Of a stretch of DNA of 64,000 nt, positions 37,475-48,606 are shown piece by piece. A model generated the notes under the pieces. The model was given only the letters and a program-made list of their open reading frames with translations, was not told the origin of the DNA and ran no database searches. Positions within the stretch are counted from its first letter, which is position 1. Every line of letters starts with the position of its first letter. The translations under genes were made by a program, and so were the position numbers. This stretch comes from Tamarix chinensis (lineage: Eukaryota; Streptophyta; Magnoliopsida; Caryophyllales; Tamaricaceae): assembly GCA_030549775.1 (NCBI GenBank), contig CM060177.1:66827638-66891637 (forward strand), written 5' to 3'.

Positions 37475-37870
37475 GCCCACTATTATAGCCGGTGGACCGG
37501 AATACATATAGGGCAAAATGCTCCTGACCACTATTATTGCCGGTGGATTGGTCTCTAATGCAGAAAGCTTGTGGCCACTATTATTCGCCAGTGGACCGGT
37601 CTGGCCCCGACTCATAGGGTGTTCCACTATAAGTGATTAGTATTTTTCCATAATTTATTCACAACAAAATCAAGTTTATTGAGCTTGGGACTCCCACTAT
37701 TATAGTCGATGGATTGGAATACAGATATACATCATTTAGGGAAACACGCTCTTGGGCCACTATTATATCCGGTGAATCGGTACTCATAATATCATCTAGG
37801 GAAAATTTTCTTAGGCCACTATTATATCCAGTGGATCAATACTCATAATAAAATTCAACTGGGCCCGACT
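37475..37870 (+). repeat. Triplet modules in LTR-D
   Basis: Block one has cores near 37479, 37530 and 37577, then a TGTTCCACTATAAGTGATTAG tail. Block two has three cores with ATATCCGGTG variants and ends CTTTTACTTTCAAGATTAGTG. Confidence 0.85.
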
Positions 37871-38514
37871 CATTAATCTTTTACTTTCAAGATTAGTGTT
37901 TTCCCTTTTTAATCAGCACAACAATTCCATTTATTTACCTCGATAGGGAGATCAAGATCCCGGGACACAAAGGTACACCGGTTGCACTAATGCATATGAG
38001 CTACTCAATACCCTTTAACTATCAACCCAGGGACGCAAAGGTACCCTTGTATTACTAGTGCATAAAGCTAACTCAGTACCCTACCGACAAGGAAACCTAA
38101 TCCATAAGTATGCATACCCCCTAAATAGGTCCGTAGAGCTAGATAGAGTAAGATATAGGGCTTGGCTGGGGTACAAAGACACACCAGCAAATACCAAAAT
38201 AATCGTGGGCTAAACCACATCTTTAGGGTACCGACCCCTAAAGAGCCACCATTCCCAATCTCGAGGTCTTTCACTTTAAGTATTAATGTCTTAATAAAGG
38301 TGATCACAAAAGCACGATAATTGTTAGATATTTCTTATTCAAACAATTATCCAAAGTAGCACAGAAGAATCATTAAGGCCATCATAATCTCATCTAATTC
38401 TGAATTAGGATTCGTTCTTATGATACTTACTAATTATCAAATACTCTTACCTTGCTATTCGGCGTTATTTGAGTCATACTACGAAATTTCACTATCACAA
38501 CGACATGTTAGATA

Positions 38515-39320
38515 CAAATTACTTATTTACCCCTTACTTATATAATTGCTAAGCCATCCCTTCCTTACTTGGCAAATTACTATATTTCCCTCCTTGTTAC
38601 ATAATTACCAAATTACTCCTTACTCGATTTAGGCAAATTAATTATTAGGTCACCAACTACCCTTCATAATTGTTACACTTAATATATTTTCCATTTGGTT
38701 GGTTAGATTACCAATTAGCCCTTTTCCTTTATTATGATTAACAAATTACCCATTTGTTGGTTGAATTACCAAATTACCCTTCTCCATTATCTTATTTACC
38801 ATTTTACCCCTTTAATTGGTTAAATTACCAAATTGCCCTTTTATATTATTATAATTACTAAACTACCCTTCTCCATTATCAAAATTACCCAATTACCCTT
38901 TAGTTGGTTCAATTACCAAATTGCCCTTCTCTATTATCATAATTACTATTGTGTCCTTCTCCATTATTATAATTACCAAGTTACTCCTTTTCAATTTCCA
39001 CTTTACCCTTTTATTTATAAAATTACTATTTTGCCCTTTACTTTCAAAATTACCAATTTACCCTCTTTACTTAAAAAATTACCATTTTACCCACAAAATT
39101 ACCATTTTACCCCTTACTTAAAAAATTACCATTTTATCCTTTATTTCCAAAATTACCAATTTACCCTTTTTTACTTCCAAAATTACCATTTATCCTTTTT
39201 ACTTGCAAATTACCATTTTACCCTTTACTTCCAAAATTACCAATTTACCCTTTTGACTTGCAAATTACCATTTTTCCCTTGCATCCAAAATTACCATTTA
39301 CCCCTTATTACTCCACTTAT
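38515..39320 (+). repeat. AATTACC minisatellite in LTR-D
   Basis: Long degenerate array of AAATTACCAAATTACCCTT-type units, with AATTACCATTTTACCC variants in the distal half. The 172-codon frame at 38833-39351 translates the repeat and is not a gene. Confidence 0.88.
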
Positions 39321-40113
39321 ATTAAATTATCATCACCACATGAATTACTAGCATTAATACCCCATTCTCATTATCCAACTCCCCAACTATTATATTTAAT
39401 ATGATACACATGAACACCCATACACATTAGGCCACATTCTTGCACAATACATATTACTAAAATGCCCCTAGGGCTCACAATAATATTAACCATGCATTAA
39501 AGATCACAATAACATAATAAAACATGGATAAATGCTTAACATTTTCATTAATAACCAAACTCTTACCTTAAACAATATTTCCATAAATTGCATATAATCT
39601 AACATGCTCCCTTTTTATCAATCAACACAAGAAACTACATATATTATATTAAACAACATGTATCAAGTATAATAACATATTAAAAGCCTAATGTGCTAAC
39701 ATACATTATCCATGCATTTAAGTGGGGTTTAATAGTGACCATAATTCCCATAAAAATGAACCTTATCGGTATTCCGGTTAAAGGTTCAAGCTTTGATTAG
39801 CAAAACCAATACCTAAAAATAATGTCAATATTTATTATATTAGAAATAAGAAAATCAAAGTATAAGACTTCATAAAAATTTACTTAATGAAATAATCAAC
39901 TTAATATTATTATACCTTAAAATTTTTAACAAAGATGGGCCAATAAATGCAGCAACCCATCCTACTTACACAACATGAGTTGTATGCAAAACAATAAAGT
40001 AGGGACTCAAAAATGGCATAAGGAGAAGAAGAGAAACTCAATTTCAGGTTAGAGTTTTTAGGCTAAGAAAAAGGGTAGATGGGGGAGCATTTGGGGAAAG
40101 GGAAGGGTGTAGG

Positions 40114-40438
40114 TGTAACACCTCGAGTCGATACGACCACACGGGGGCTACCTTAGAGTGCTTTCGGATTGATCGGCTGGCCCCACAGATCAACACAAGT
40201 CCTTTCAGCACGCTTTATCCTCACTCACGCACTTCCTAAGAAATTTTCAGAAAATTTCCAAAATTTCCCAGGAGGGTCACCCATCCTAAAATTGCTCTAC
40301 AGTCAGCATGCTTAACTGTGGAGTTTTTAGGATGGAATCACCAAAAGGATGGTATACCATGTTGATATAAGTAGCCAGATCAATTTGAAAGCACTCTAAG
40401 GTATCCCCCATGTGGTCATATCTACTCGGGGTGTTATA
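40114..40438 (-). repeat. TRIM first LTR, mostly inverted
   Basis: 40114 to about 40376 aligns to the reverse complement of the second LTR. The last ~62 bp (from GATCAATTTGAAAGCACTC to GGGGTGTTATA) align in direct orientation to the second LTR's 3' end. This LTR therefore has ~60-bp inverted termini of its own. The 5S-like segment is antisense, at about 40323-40265. Confidence 0.85.
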
Positions 40439-40440
40439 AA

Positions 40441-40452
40441 TGGTATTAGAGC
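40441..40452 (+). other. TRIM primer binding site (Met tRNA type)
   Basis: TGGTATTAGAGC, two bases after the first LTR. It differs at one position from the canonical initiator-Met type site TGGTATCAGAGC. Confidence 0.85.
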
Positions 40453-40585
40453 AAAACTACAACTGTGAGCTAAACTTGGATGAGCCAATTGGTCACCTAG
40501 CGAGACGATTCTTGGGATGAACTGTATTGAGACAGTCATTGGTTGAGGTGCAATGAGGACATTGCGTTCTTTGAGTGGGGGTGAA

Positions 40586-40880
40586 TGTAATACCCCAAAT
40601 TGAGCGGAGTACTATAAGGATTGATATGGCTACTTATATAAACATGGTATACCATCCTTTTGGTGATTTCATCCTAAGAACTCCACAATTAAGCGTGCTA
40701 GTCGTGGAGAAATTTTAGGATGGGTGACCATCCTGGGAAGTTTCTAAAAATTTCTCGGGAAGTGAGTGAGTGAGGACAAAGTGCACTGAAAGGACTCGTG
40801 TTGTTCTGTGGGGCCAGCTGATCAATCTAAAAGCACTCCAAGGTAGCTCCCGCGTGGTCGTATTGACTCGGGGTGTTACA
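40586..40880 (+). repeat. TRIM second LTR with 5S rRNA-like promoter boxes
   Basis: The 295-bp LTR runs TGTAATACCCC to GGGGTGTTACA. Its 5S-like core runs from about 40671 (AAGAACTCCA) through AATTAAGCGTGCT at 40687-40699 (box A region) to AGGATGGGTGACC and CCTGGGAAG at 40717-40740 (intermediate element and box C region). This is not a 5S gene: the 5' third of 5S and the terminator context are missing. Confidence 0.85.
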
Positions 40881-42294
40881 GCAGGAGTGAAGAGGGGGTG
40901 TAGGTGGTGGTCAGGGATAGGTTGTTGGTGGCCAAGGGTGGCGGAGGTGGCTGCAGCGAGGTCGTGAAGGTGGCTTCCGAGGTGGGTCGAGATGGAGGGG
41001 GTTAAGAAGGAAGGAAAAGGGAGGGGGAAAGCGAAGGCCTGCAGGTGGTGGTTTCGGCCAAAGGAGGTTTGGGGGTGGTAGAGGGGGTTATAGGGATTGG
41101 TTTGGTGCTCAGGTGGCGGTAGAGGCGGCAAAACGAGGCAGTATAGGGTGGCTGCCGAGAAGGGAGAAAAAGGAGAGAAAAAGAATATGGGAGGAAGAAG
41201 GAGGTTGCGGGGTGGCTCAAGGGGTGGTGGGATGGTTCAGGGGTGAGGTAGAGGGTGGTAGGGGTGGTTCAGGTGGCTAGTGTGGTAGCGGCATTAGTAG
41301 AATGGTGGCGGCAAAGAAAAAAAGGGAGGATGATAGAAGGAGAAGAAAGGAAGAAAAAGAAGGTCGGGGAGGCATGTGAGGCTCAAGAAAATGGCAGAAT
41401 GAGGTAGGGAAGGATGAACAAAAAGAAGAGGAAGAGAAAAGAGGGGATAAAGAGGCTCAGTAGGGTGGCGGTAGGGTGGTAGAGGTATGGGAATGGCAGG
41501 GAGAGGGAAGAAAAAAGAGGGGCATGGGTAAGGAGAGGGAGAGGTGGTGGGGCTAAGATAGGGCAAGAAAAATGATGAGAGAGAGAGATAGGGGAGTAGT
41601 AGGGGAGAGGGTTGTAGGTGGGGCTGTAGAGATGGCGGAGGTGGTTGAGTTTTAGCCTCTGGAAAAGGAAGAAGAAGAAGAAAGAAAGAAGAAAGGGGGA
41701 GGGGGATGGTGCTGCCAGGCCGGGCAAAGGGAAGAGGAGTGGGCCAACCCGATCGGGGGAAAGGAAAGAAAAGAAAGAGGGAAGCAGGTCGGGCTATGCA
41801 CGGAGGAGGAGAAGGAAAAGGAGGAAAGAAAATGGGCCAGTGGCCCAGATGCGAGGGTTTGGGAAGAGGCAGGCCAAGGTCGGCGACCCAAAGGAAGGAA
41901 AAGGGAAAAAGAAAGAAAGGAGAAAAAGGAGAAGGAAAAGGGAAAAAAGAAAAAGGAAAGGGAAAATGGGACAATTAAAATAATTTTATTTATAAAATAA
42001 AAAAATTTCAATATTTATGGGTAATAAATTTATTTAATAATTTAATTTAATATAATTAAAATATAAGGGTTTAAAAAGGATAATTGTAGTAAAATAATGG
42101 TTTGGAAATTGCTTAAATACAAAGAGTATAATAAAATAAAAAAATATTAATTTTAATTTATTAAATATTTATATCCAATTTTATATAATTAAAAATACCT
42201 AAAATAATTAGACTAAATAGATTTAAAAGCTAATTCATCCCAAATAAAAGTTATTTATTAAATAAAAGGCTTTTTAAAATTTTGAGGGATTACA

Positions 42295-43260
42295 TAAGGC
42301 TAAAGGCAAATGCCTCTTTAACTCTTTGAAAGCTTCACTACATTTCTCATTCCTCTAGAATCATGTAACCTTCTTCACAATTTGGGTTAACGGTTGAGCA
42401 ATCTTGGAAATTTCTACCATGAACCAATGGTAGTAACTAGCTAACCCTAGAAAACTACGCGCATCCTTCATAGAAATAGGCGTTGGCTATTCAAAAATAG
42501 CTTGAATCATGGCAGGATCCATTACCACACCATCCTTAGAGATCACATGACAAAGTAATGCCACTTTATCTAACTAGAACTCATGCTTTGAGAGCTTGGC
42601 ATATAGTTGGTGTGGTCTGGGCAAGGTCAAATTCTGTCTCAGATAATGCTCATGCATCTCTCGGTCACTCAAGTCGATGACAATATCCTCAAAAAACACC
42701 ATGACGAACTGGTCTAGGAAGGGAACAAAGATCTATTTTATCAAAGACATGAAAGCTACAAGTGCATTAGTAACTCCAAAAGGCATTACTATGAACTCAT
42801 AATGGCCATACCTTATCCAGAAAGAAGTCTTTGAAATGTCTTGTTCTACTATCCTCCACTAATGATAGCCTGATCAAAGATCGATCTTGGAGAACACCCT
42901 AGCTCCCTTGAATTGATCAAAAAATTCATTGATCCTTGGTAACAGATAATGGTTCTTCACTTTCACTTGGTTCAATCTACGGTAGTCGATGCACAGTCTT
43001 AGGCTATCATCCTTCTTTTTTATGAACAGCACTAGCATTCCCTATGGTGATATGCTTCGTCAGATATAGTCATCCTCCAAGAGTTATTCCAATTGAGCCT
43101 TAATCTCTTTCATCTCTGTAGTTTCCACTCGGTACGGAGCCTTAGACACCACCTCTATTCCTTGTAATACATCTATAGTGAGCTCAACTTCTGGAACTAG
43201 CATCATTCTCAGGATCTCCTCAGGAAACACATTGGAAAATTCATGGACTACTACCATATG
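42295..43260 (-). pseudogene. Ty3/gypsy reverse transcriptase remnant of G1
   Basis: Minus-strand RT. The N-terminal segment VVHEFSNVFPEEI lies near 43225-43255. It is followed by a PYRVETTEMKEIKAQLE-like stretch, [20 protein letters not shown] (about 42965-43030), [20 protein letters not shown] and FSKIDL (motif A region, Asp kept), then [13 protein letters not shown]. The YxDD box is altered: the expected DD reads E-D in VFFEDIVID near 42675-42701. The C-terminal thumb/connection reads ARSFLGLASYYHWF and then EAFKELKRHLPLA at 42295. Several stops occur, and LTR-D interrupts before RNase H. It is inactive. Confidence 0.9.
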
Positions 43261-43479
43261 CTATGAAGGGGATCTCAATTACTTTGGTGTCTCAAATACT
43301 GCATACGTAGAGGGGATATCCCTTACGCATAAGGTTACTTAATCTTATTACTAATACGATCCTTGCAAAGGGGTTGGGTTTGCACTTCTGGTAAGAAACA
43401 CTAATTCCCATTGTTCATTATAGAACCACACATTCTTATGGACACTCAATTAGTGCTTGGTACTTTCCTAGCATATCCC

Positions 43480-43760
43480 TTCCGATAATCATGTTAAAAT
43501 CACGTAAATCTAGGTCTTTGAGGAGATAGAGTAGGATCTAGTTGCAAAAGTGGATGCTAGAAAGGAATGTGAAGCACCATAAACAAATAGTACATAGGCA
43601 GAAAGAGTAGAGATGGTGAGCATACTAGTTACCACACTGGCTTGGCATTCTATCTCTACTTGACTCATCACATTCATGCGCACTGTTGATGGAACTCCTA
43701 AGGTGCTAGATGATCCTTGCCCTAGTAGAAAATGGTGATGCCTCAAAACTCTAAGCTAAC
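43480..43760 (-). pseudogene. Aspartic protease remnant of G1
   Basis: A 78-codon open frame on the minus strand (43746-43510) ends after YVLFVYGASHSFLASTFATR. Gypsy proteases have D-S/T-G-A at this place; here it reads V-Y-G-A (43553-43605), so the catalytic Asp is gone. Upstream residues match the linker from gag. The following strand, near 43480-43510, continues into DLRDF/MIIGRDML-like sequence by frame change. It is inactive. Confidence 0.8.
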
Positions 43761-43879
43761 TCACTCGGTTAGCAGCACTAGTTGGAGATGGAGGAACTCT
43801 TGGTATCTTAGGCCGTGGCTACTAGATAGATCCCATGCTATGAGCTCTAGTTTGACTCCTTTGAGTGCTACCACTACTA

Positions 43880-44740
43880 ACCCAACATTCAAATAACCCT
43901 TGGGTGATCAAACCTACATCTCTTGTAGTGGCAGTACCTTTCCTCTACATAACCCTTATAGAGTCCTTTAGGTTGGGGTGTTAACCCCATACTCTAACCA
44001 AATCTTTGTGGTAAGCTACCCCTAGAGAAATCCTTCTTCCGATCACCAGAATGCTAGTGACCCTTGCACTTCCTCTTGCTCCCCAATTGAGTACTTCAAG
44101 CCTAAAAAACTCAGAACGCCTTTAGAGCTTGCTCATACATTCCAACCATGTCTGGTAAAGTGACTCCCACTAGTAGCTCCTGGTATTGGATCCTTAGTCT
44201 GATCTTAAAGCGGTGAACTTGTATCACCTTGTTGGCCTCTACTTCTAGGGCAAACTAGACCATATCCATGAAGCGGATGTAATAATCTTTAATGGATATT
44301 TCCCCTACCACAACACCATGAATTCCTCGTACTTCTACATTCAAAGATGATTCAGGTAGAATCTATCTTGTATCACCTCCAAGAATGGTCCCCAACTCAT
44401 AGGTTATCCACCCTTACTATGGATGCTTTACCACCATGCATATGCCTTTCTTTAAAGGTAGTAGATGGCCATTTCTATCCTTCCATCTCTAAGGAAACCA
44501 CATGTAGTAAAGGTATTTTCCTTGTCTCAAACCCACCATTTCATGATGTTAGGATCCTCCTCACCTTTAAAGATGGGCGAGTGATGATGCCCTGTCCTCT
44601 TGAGCCTATCCTCCAGGCCTGGTGTAGTTACCAGTACTGATGGAAGTGCTTGGATCTAGCCTTCCATGTAAGCTATACACTCTCCATAAAGGTTTTGATA
44701 CCCTCTTAGTGATGGTTAGCAGCCATCATGTCTTAAAGAC
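43880..44740 (-). pseudogene. Ty3/gypsy gag remnant of G1
   Basis: Minus strand. Near 44390-44340 a frame reads EVIQDRFYLNHL, then KYEEFMVL, and after frame changes QGNIH/DYY-like, MDMVQFA-like and VIQVHRF-like sequence to about 44150, the order of the retrotransposon gag domain. A basic stretch (SKRKCKGH) near 44065 and a damaged CCHC knuckle (YCHYKRCRFDH) near 43900-43945 precede protease. Many stops and frameshifts are present. The plus-strand 97-codon frame at 44347-44640 is antisense to it. Confidence 0.7.
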
Positions 44741-45095
44741 TAAAAGAAGTTAGGGATACAATTCAGGCCATTAAGTACGAAAGCTTGTACACAACAAGCA
44801 TAAGCTAACTATAGCATATTCCCAACCTAACTCTCACTCATGAACATTCGAGTTTTAAAATAATTGACTTGTCTAAAATCAAGAAAGGAATTTCAAATCA
44901 GGGTTGATGCCTTCTTGTGCTATCAACTCAAATTTATTTGCTAAGTAAAAATACTTTGGTAAAACTTGGGATATCAATCAACTTAGTTTCAACAATAGTG
45001 CATTTTTTTGTAAAACTCTTTGATAAAAACATGTGGTATCAACTCCATTATTATTGAAAGTGATACACTTCTAAGAAAAATCTCTAATACTAACC
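44741..45095 (-). other. G1 untranslated leader and primer binding site
   Basis: Directly inside the 5' LTR, minus-strand bases 45093-45080 read TTAGTATTAGAG, a decayed Met-tRNA-type PBS (9 of 12 against TGGTATCAGAGC). The leader contains TTGATACC/TATCAAAG and similar direct repeats, and an ATGAGTGAGAGTTAGGTTGGG segment near 44840 shared with the G2 leader near 55335-55360. Confidence 0.7.
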
Positions 45096-48000
45096 TGTAA
45101 CACCCCTAGTTTTCAATACTAAAAAAATCATTAAAATAAGTTGCAGAAGTAGGTGTTAATGTCGTACCTGACATAAGATAGATGTTTGTACACCTACGGC
45201 ATATTAGATACAAGGATAAAACTACCAAACATTTAAAACAACAGAGTGCTCAAATAACAATGTAATTAAATAGCTCCAAAAGTATTTATATCGAAGGATC
45301 CTAATGGGTTCCGATTGATTCATTACAAATATATGTGAATAAGGTATGGTGTTACAAAATAAAATTAAGGGAGTGACACCTAAATCTAAAGCATGGTCCA
45401 CTAGAGACCCCATCAAAACCAATAAGATGTCCTCACTCACAAGCCCCAACTCAACTGGGCAAGCCCTTTATTAGCCATCCTCAAAGTCTTGCATATGGTT
45501 CTCTACTCGTGAGAATGAGCAAGTGACCAAGAAAATAGGTACATCAGTATGCTACGTATTGAGTAAGGCAAGTTTCTCCCTTAATATAACACAAGTATAA
45601 TAATTTATCTTCCATGAACATAATATACAACATGCATTATAGTAAGACCATATATAAAAAAGGTAAGAGCACATAAAATATGCTATTATATACAATTTAA
45701 GCACAATAGGATACATCATACTTAAGAATCATAACACTTCCACATAAACTCTTACATGAACAATAACATAGAGTATCCAAAAACTCCTAGGGTTATTTCC
45801 ATATATCCAATTCCCTTAGGATATGCCATCCATTCATCCATATAAGAGATAGGCTAATCACTCAATCAATGTTCCATTCTATAACCAGTTAGCCAAATGT
45901 GTAAACTAGCTTTATTTATTTTGGTTAATCATACCATTACCTCCATTTATTAAATGGATAATCAACCACTAATTTGGTTACCATTCATGATTACCCATCA
46001 ATATTTTTCAACCATATATTATTGTAATCTAGTGATTAACTGTGCACTATCCCATGGTCTTAAATACCATAGAAGCCTATCCAAAAAGGGATATAAAGTT
46101 TAGGATAAAGCCAATCACCAAGTGGACATAAGTCCAGGCCTAAGCTAATCACCAAAATAAATATAAGTCCAGACTAAAGCCAACTAATACAGTCATAAGT
46201 CCAAGCTGAAGGCAACTACTTAGGTAACTAGACCTTTAGTATTAATAGCCCCTAGTACATCATAAATTTTAGAGTAGGTGAAGAATTTGGACCTCTAAAG
46301 ATCCTACTTAAAGGTACCAAAATGCCCGAAGGCAAACTAACCTCCAATAACTACTCTTGAATTGGGTAACTCAGAACCATACCTAACTTGACTTTCATTC
46401 ATTTCACATGATTAATTTCTTATTTATAAAGAAGGGTAATCATATAATGCCCATACAAGGAAAGCAAGTTAAATTTCATTTTAATCCATATTAATCCTTT
46501 CCTTTCAATTTTTTCCAACAAGGTAGGTTTACCATTTATCCTTGGTTGATGTTATTCATATCAACCATTATATTAAATTCCATCCCAAGCTGAGTTTCAT
46601 TATTCATTTCTTAATTTGTCTCACATATCACAAGTAACCATTTAGTCCTTCCATTACCCATAAGGTATACCATAACACATGATCCATTTTGATCTTTTAA
46701 CTAGGTTAATAATCCATGATAAAATTAGCATTGTATCCTATTAATAACCATGGTATAGTACCATTTATAATATCAAATCATAAATAAACCAAAAATAAGT
46801 AATTTAAGTAAAACAGTCTATCAGTCTGGTCCAACCAGTCGATCGGTTGCACCAAAAAGTCAATCAGTTTGAGCCAAATTGTTAATCTATTTGACTCAAT
46901 TAGACCATACTTTATTCATAGATCAATCAATAGTTTTTTTCAAAACAATCGATGGATTTAAGTAAAGAGAAAGACCAAGGTCTCTATAGGCGTACCAATT
47001 GATGGGTTGGGTCAACAAGTCAACTATTCTAGGAACCAATCAATTAATTTACCCTAATACAATAGAAAATCACAAATTTCATATAGATTCTTTCATATAA
47101 ATATTTTTTAGACATGTTAAAAATGTATCAACATCAAATAAAATATTTCCAACCAAATTAGCATGCATTTCTCATCATAATATCATCATAGCCTACTTTT
47201 ACCCATTTTCATGTTTTTTTACTCAAATATTGTCATTTAAGCATACAAATCATACATACAACTGTATTTCTTCATGCTAACATGAATCATTCAACCAAAG
47301 ATGACACCTATCATGTAGGAATAATTACTAGATATTTTAGAAGCAATAATCACTTACTTGATGAAGGTAAAATCCTTTTAAAATAGATATTCCACTATAT
47401 AAAACTCTTAGCTTTGAAAACCTTAAAATCAAAGTATTAAACTCAAAAATTATGCCAAAATCTTGTCAAATTTTGAATCTTAAAGTGGAAGAGAGTAAAA
47501 ACATACCAACTTAAGGCTAAAACAAAGAAAAGGCTAACTAAACTACTCAACCTTTTCTTAGACTCAATCATTAGCTTAATTAAGAATCAAAATAAGAAAG
47601 AGCTAGAGAAAATATCATAAATGTGCACAAAAATAGATTAACGAGGCTTAAAAAGTGGAAGGAAGAGATTGAATGCAAGACTTAATATAATTAGTTGATT
47701 GAAAGAAAGGTGAAATGAAGGGATAATTGTAGTTATTTGTAGCAAACTAATCGAAGGGAATTACTAAGGATTTGGTGATCAACTCAAAACCCTATCATTG
47801 ATCATTTGAATTATATCATAATTGACATATTTATCTAGGATTTCTCCATCATCTTCTAGATATCTCAAATGGTGTCTTTGTATAATTATGGTCAATTTGG
47901 CCAAAATTCACATTCATAAATGGAGCAATAGGAAGTTAGTATGGAAGAAATTTTCCAATTACTTAGAAGCATGCCAGAGATTAAATAATTCATGCTCATA

Positions 48001-48190
48001 ATCATGTAGAGGAGAGAGGAGGAAGAAGATAATTGCTAAGGTCATTTCTCCCCCTCATTCATCCTAATTAACCTCCAGATTAAATTAAGACATTACTTCA
48101 GGTTAAATGCATCATATAAATGACTAGGAATCTCTTATGGATAATTTTATATAGGTTGGTAAGGCTCCAATTTAAAGTAAGGGATTTTCC
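45096..48190 (-). mobile_element. G1 5' LTR
   Basis: It begins at low coordinate TGTAACACCCCTAG (the natural 3' end, next to the PBS) and ends near TAAGGGATTTTCCA at about 48179-48191. It is uninterrupted, about 3.1 kb, and collinear with the split 3' LTR. It includes CAGTATGCTACGTATTGAGTAAG (45544-45568), the AGTCCAGG array (46095-46225), palindromic TCGA boxes (46833-47050) and the empty site corresponding to LTR-B (about 45967-45985). The outer boundary is approximate and no target duplication for G1 was found. Confidence 0.8.
46095..46225 (+). repeat. AGTCCAGGCTGAAGCCAA array in G1 5' LTR
   Basis: Three to four imperfect copies of a ~36-40 bp unit around AAGTCCAGRCT..AAGCCAA. It is collinear with 32335-32470. 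Confidence 0.75.
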
Positions 48191-48606
48191 AAAAAAAAAT
48201 AAAGCTCGAAAATGTGGCCAACTTGATAAACTAGTCGATGGCTTTGGATCTAAGTAAATTGTTCATCCATAAGCTAATCAATTTTCTACAACTATTTAAT
48301 CATTTTAGTCAAGGAACCCAAATTGGTTAAAATGATAAATCAATCGATCAGCTCATGGAACCAGTCAATGGGTTTATTTGTAAAACTTAATAAACTTTAT
48401 TTTTTTTAACATGATATCATATTAAACTTTATCCCAAACCAAACCATAACATTAGATCAAAATAAAAGGCCCAAAATTTATCCAAACATTCTCATTCAAC
48501 CATCATTCTTCATTACTTACCAAAAAGAAAAATGATTGGTGATTGTAACTTCTTTTTTGGTAATAAATAATAGTTCATTACTTACCCAAAAAAAATCATA
48601 CAAAAA
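48191..48606. other. Spacer between head-to-head LTRs of G1 and G2
   Basis: AT-rich, about 0.4 kb. It carries CTAGTCGATGG and AATCAATCGATCAGC boxes like those in the LTRs, so it may itself be LTR-derived. There is no gene. Confidence 0.4.

Larger units (their letters stand above)
40114..40880 (+). mobile_element. Cassandra-like TRIM with a rearranged first LTR
   Basis: A 767-bp element with TG...CA ends and near-perfect duplications GTAGG (40109-40113) and GCAGG (40881-40885). A Met-tRNA-type PBS, TGGTATTAGAGC, starts at 40441, and a purine-rich GAGTGGGGGTGAA at 40573-40585 abuts the second LTR, so the element is plus-oriented. The second LTR carries 5S rRNA-derived sequence in sense, the defining trait of Cassandra. 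It has no coding capacity. Oddly, the first LTR (40114-40438) is mostly an inverted copy of the second (40586-40880), so the whole element has terminal inverted repeats of roughly 290 bp. Confidence 0.88.
36800..42294 (+). mobile_element. LTR-D: solo LTR inside G1 pol, hosting a TRIM
   Basis: It runs TGTAACACCCCCAAAATTC to TTTTGAGGGATTACA, 5495 bp, or 4.72 kb without the TRIM. Flanking pentamers TAGGT (36795-36799) and TAAGG (42295-42299) match imperfectly. The flanks join into one gypsy frame: the reverse transcriptase C-terminus on one side and RNase H on the other. It contains the dyad near 36895-36945, hairpin 37224-37239, triplet modules 37475-37870, AATTACC minisatellite 38515-39320, and a purine-rich tract 40010-41970 that hosts the TRIM. 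Frames at 41294-41974 and others within that tract are compositional. Confidence 0.88.

Noticed and set aside
38833..39351. 172-codon frame
   Set aside because: It translates the AATTACC minisatellite of LTR-D.
40671..40740. Possible 5S rRNA gene
   Set aside because: Only the internal promoter region resembles 5S, it sits inside a TRIM LTR, and the 5' part of 5S is missing.
41294..41983. Overlapping 112-226 codon frames on both strands
   Set aside because: Same purine-rich tract artefact, within LTR-D.
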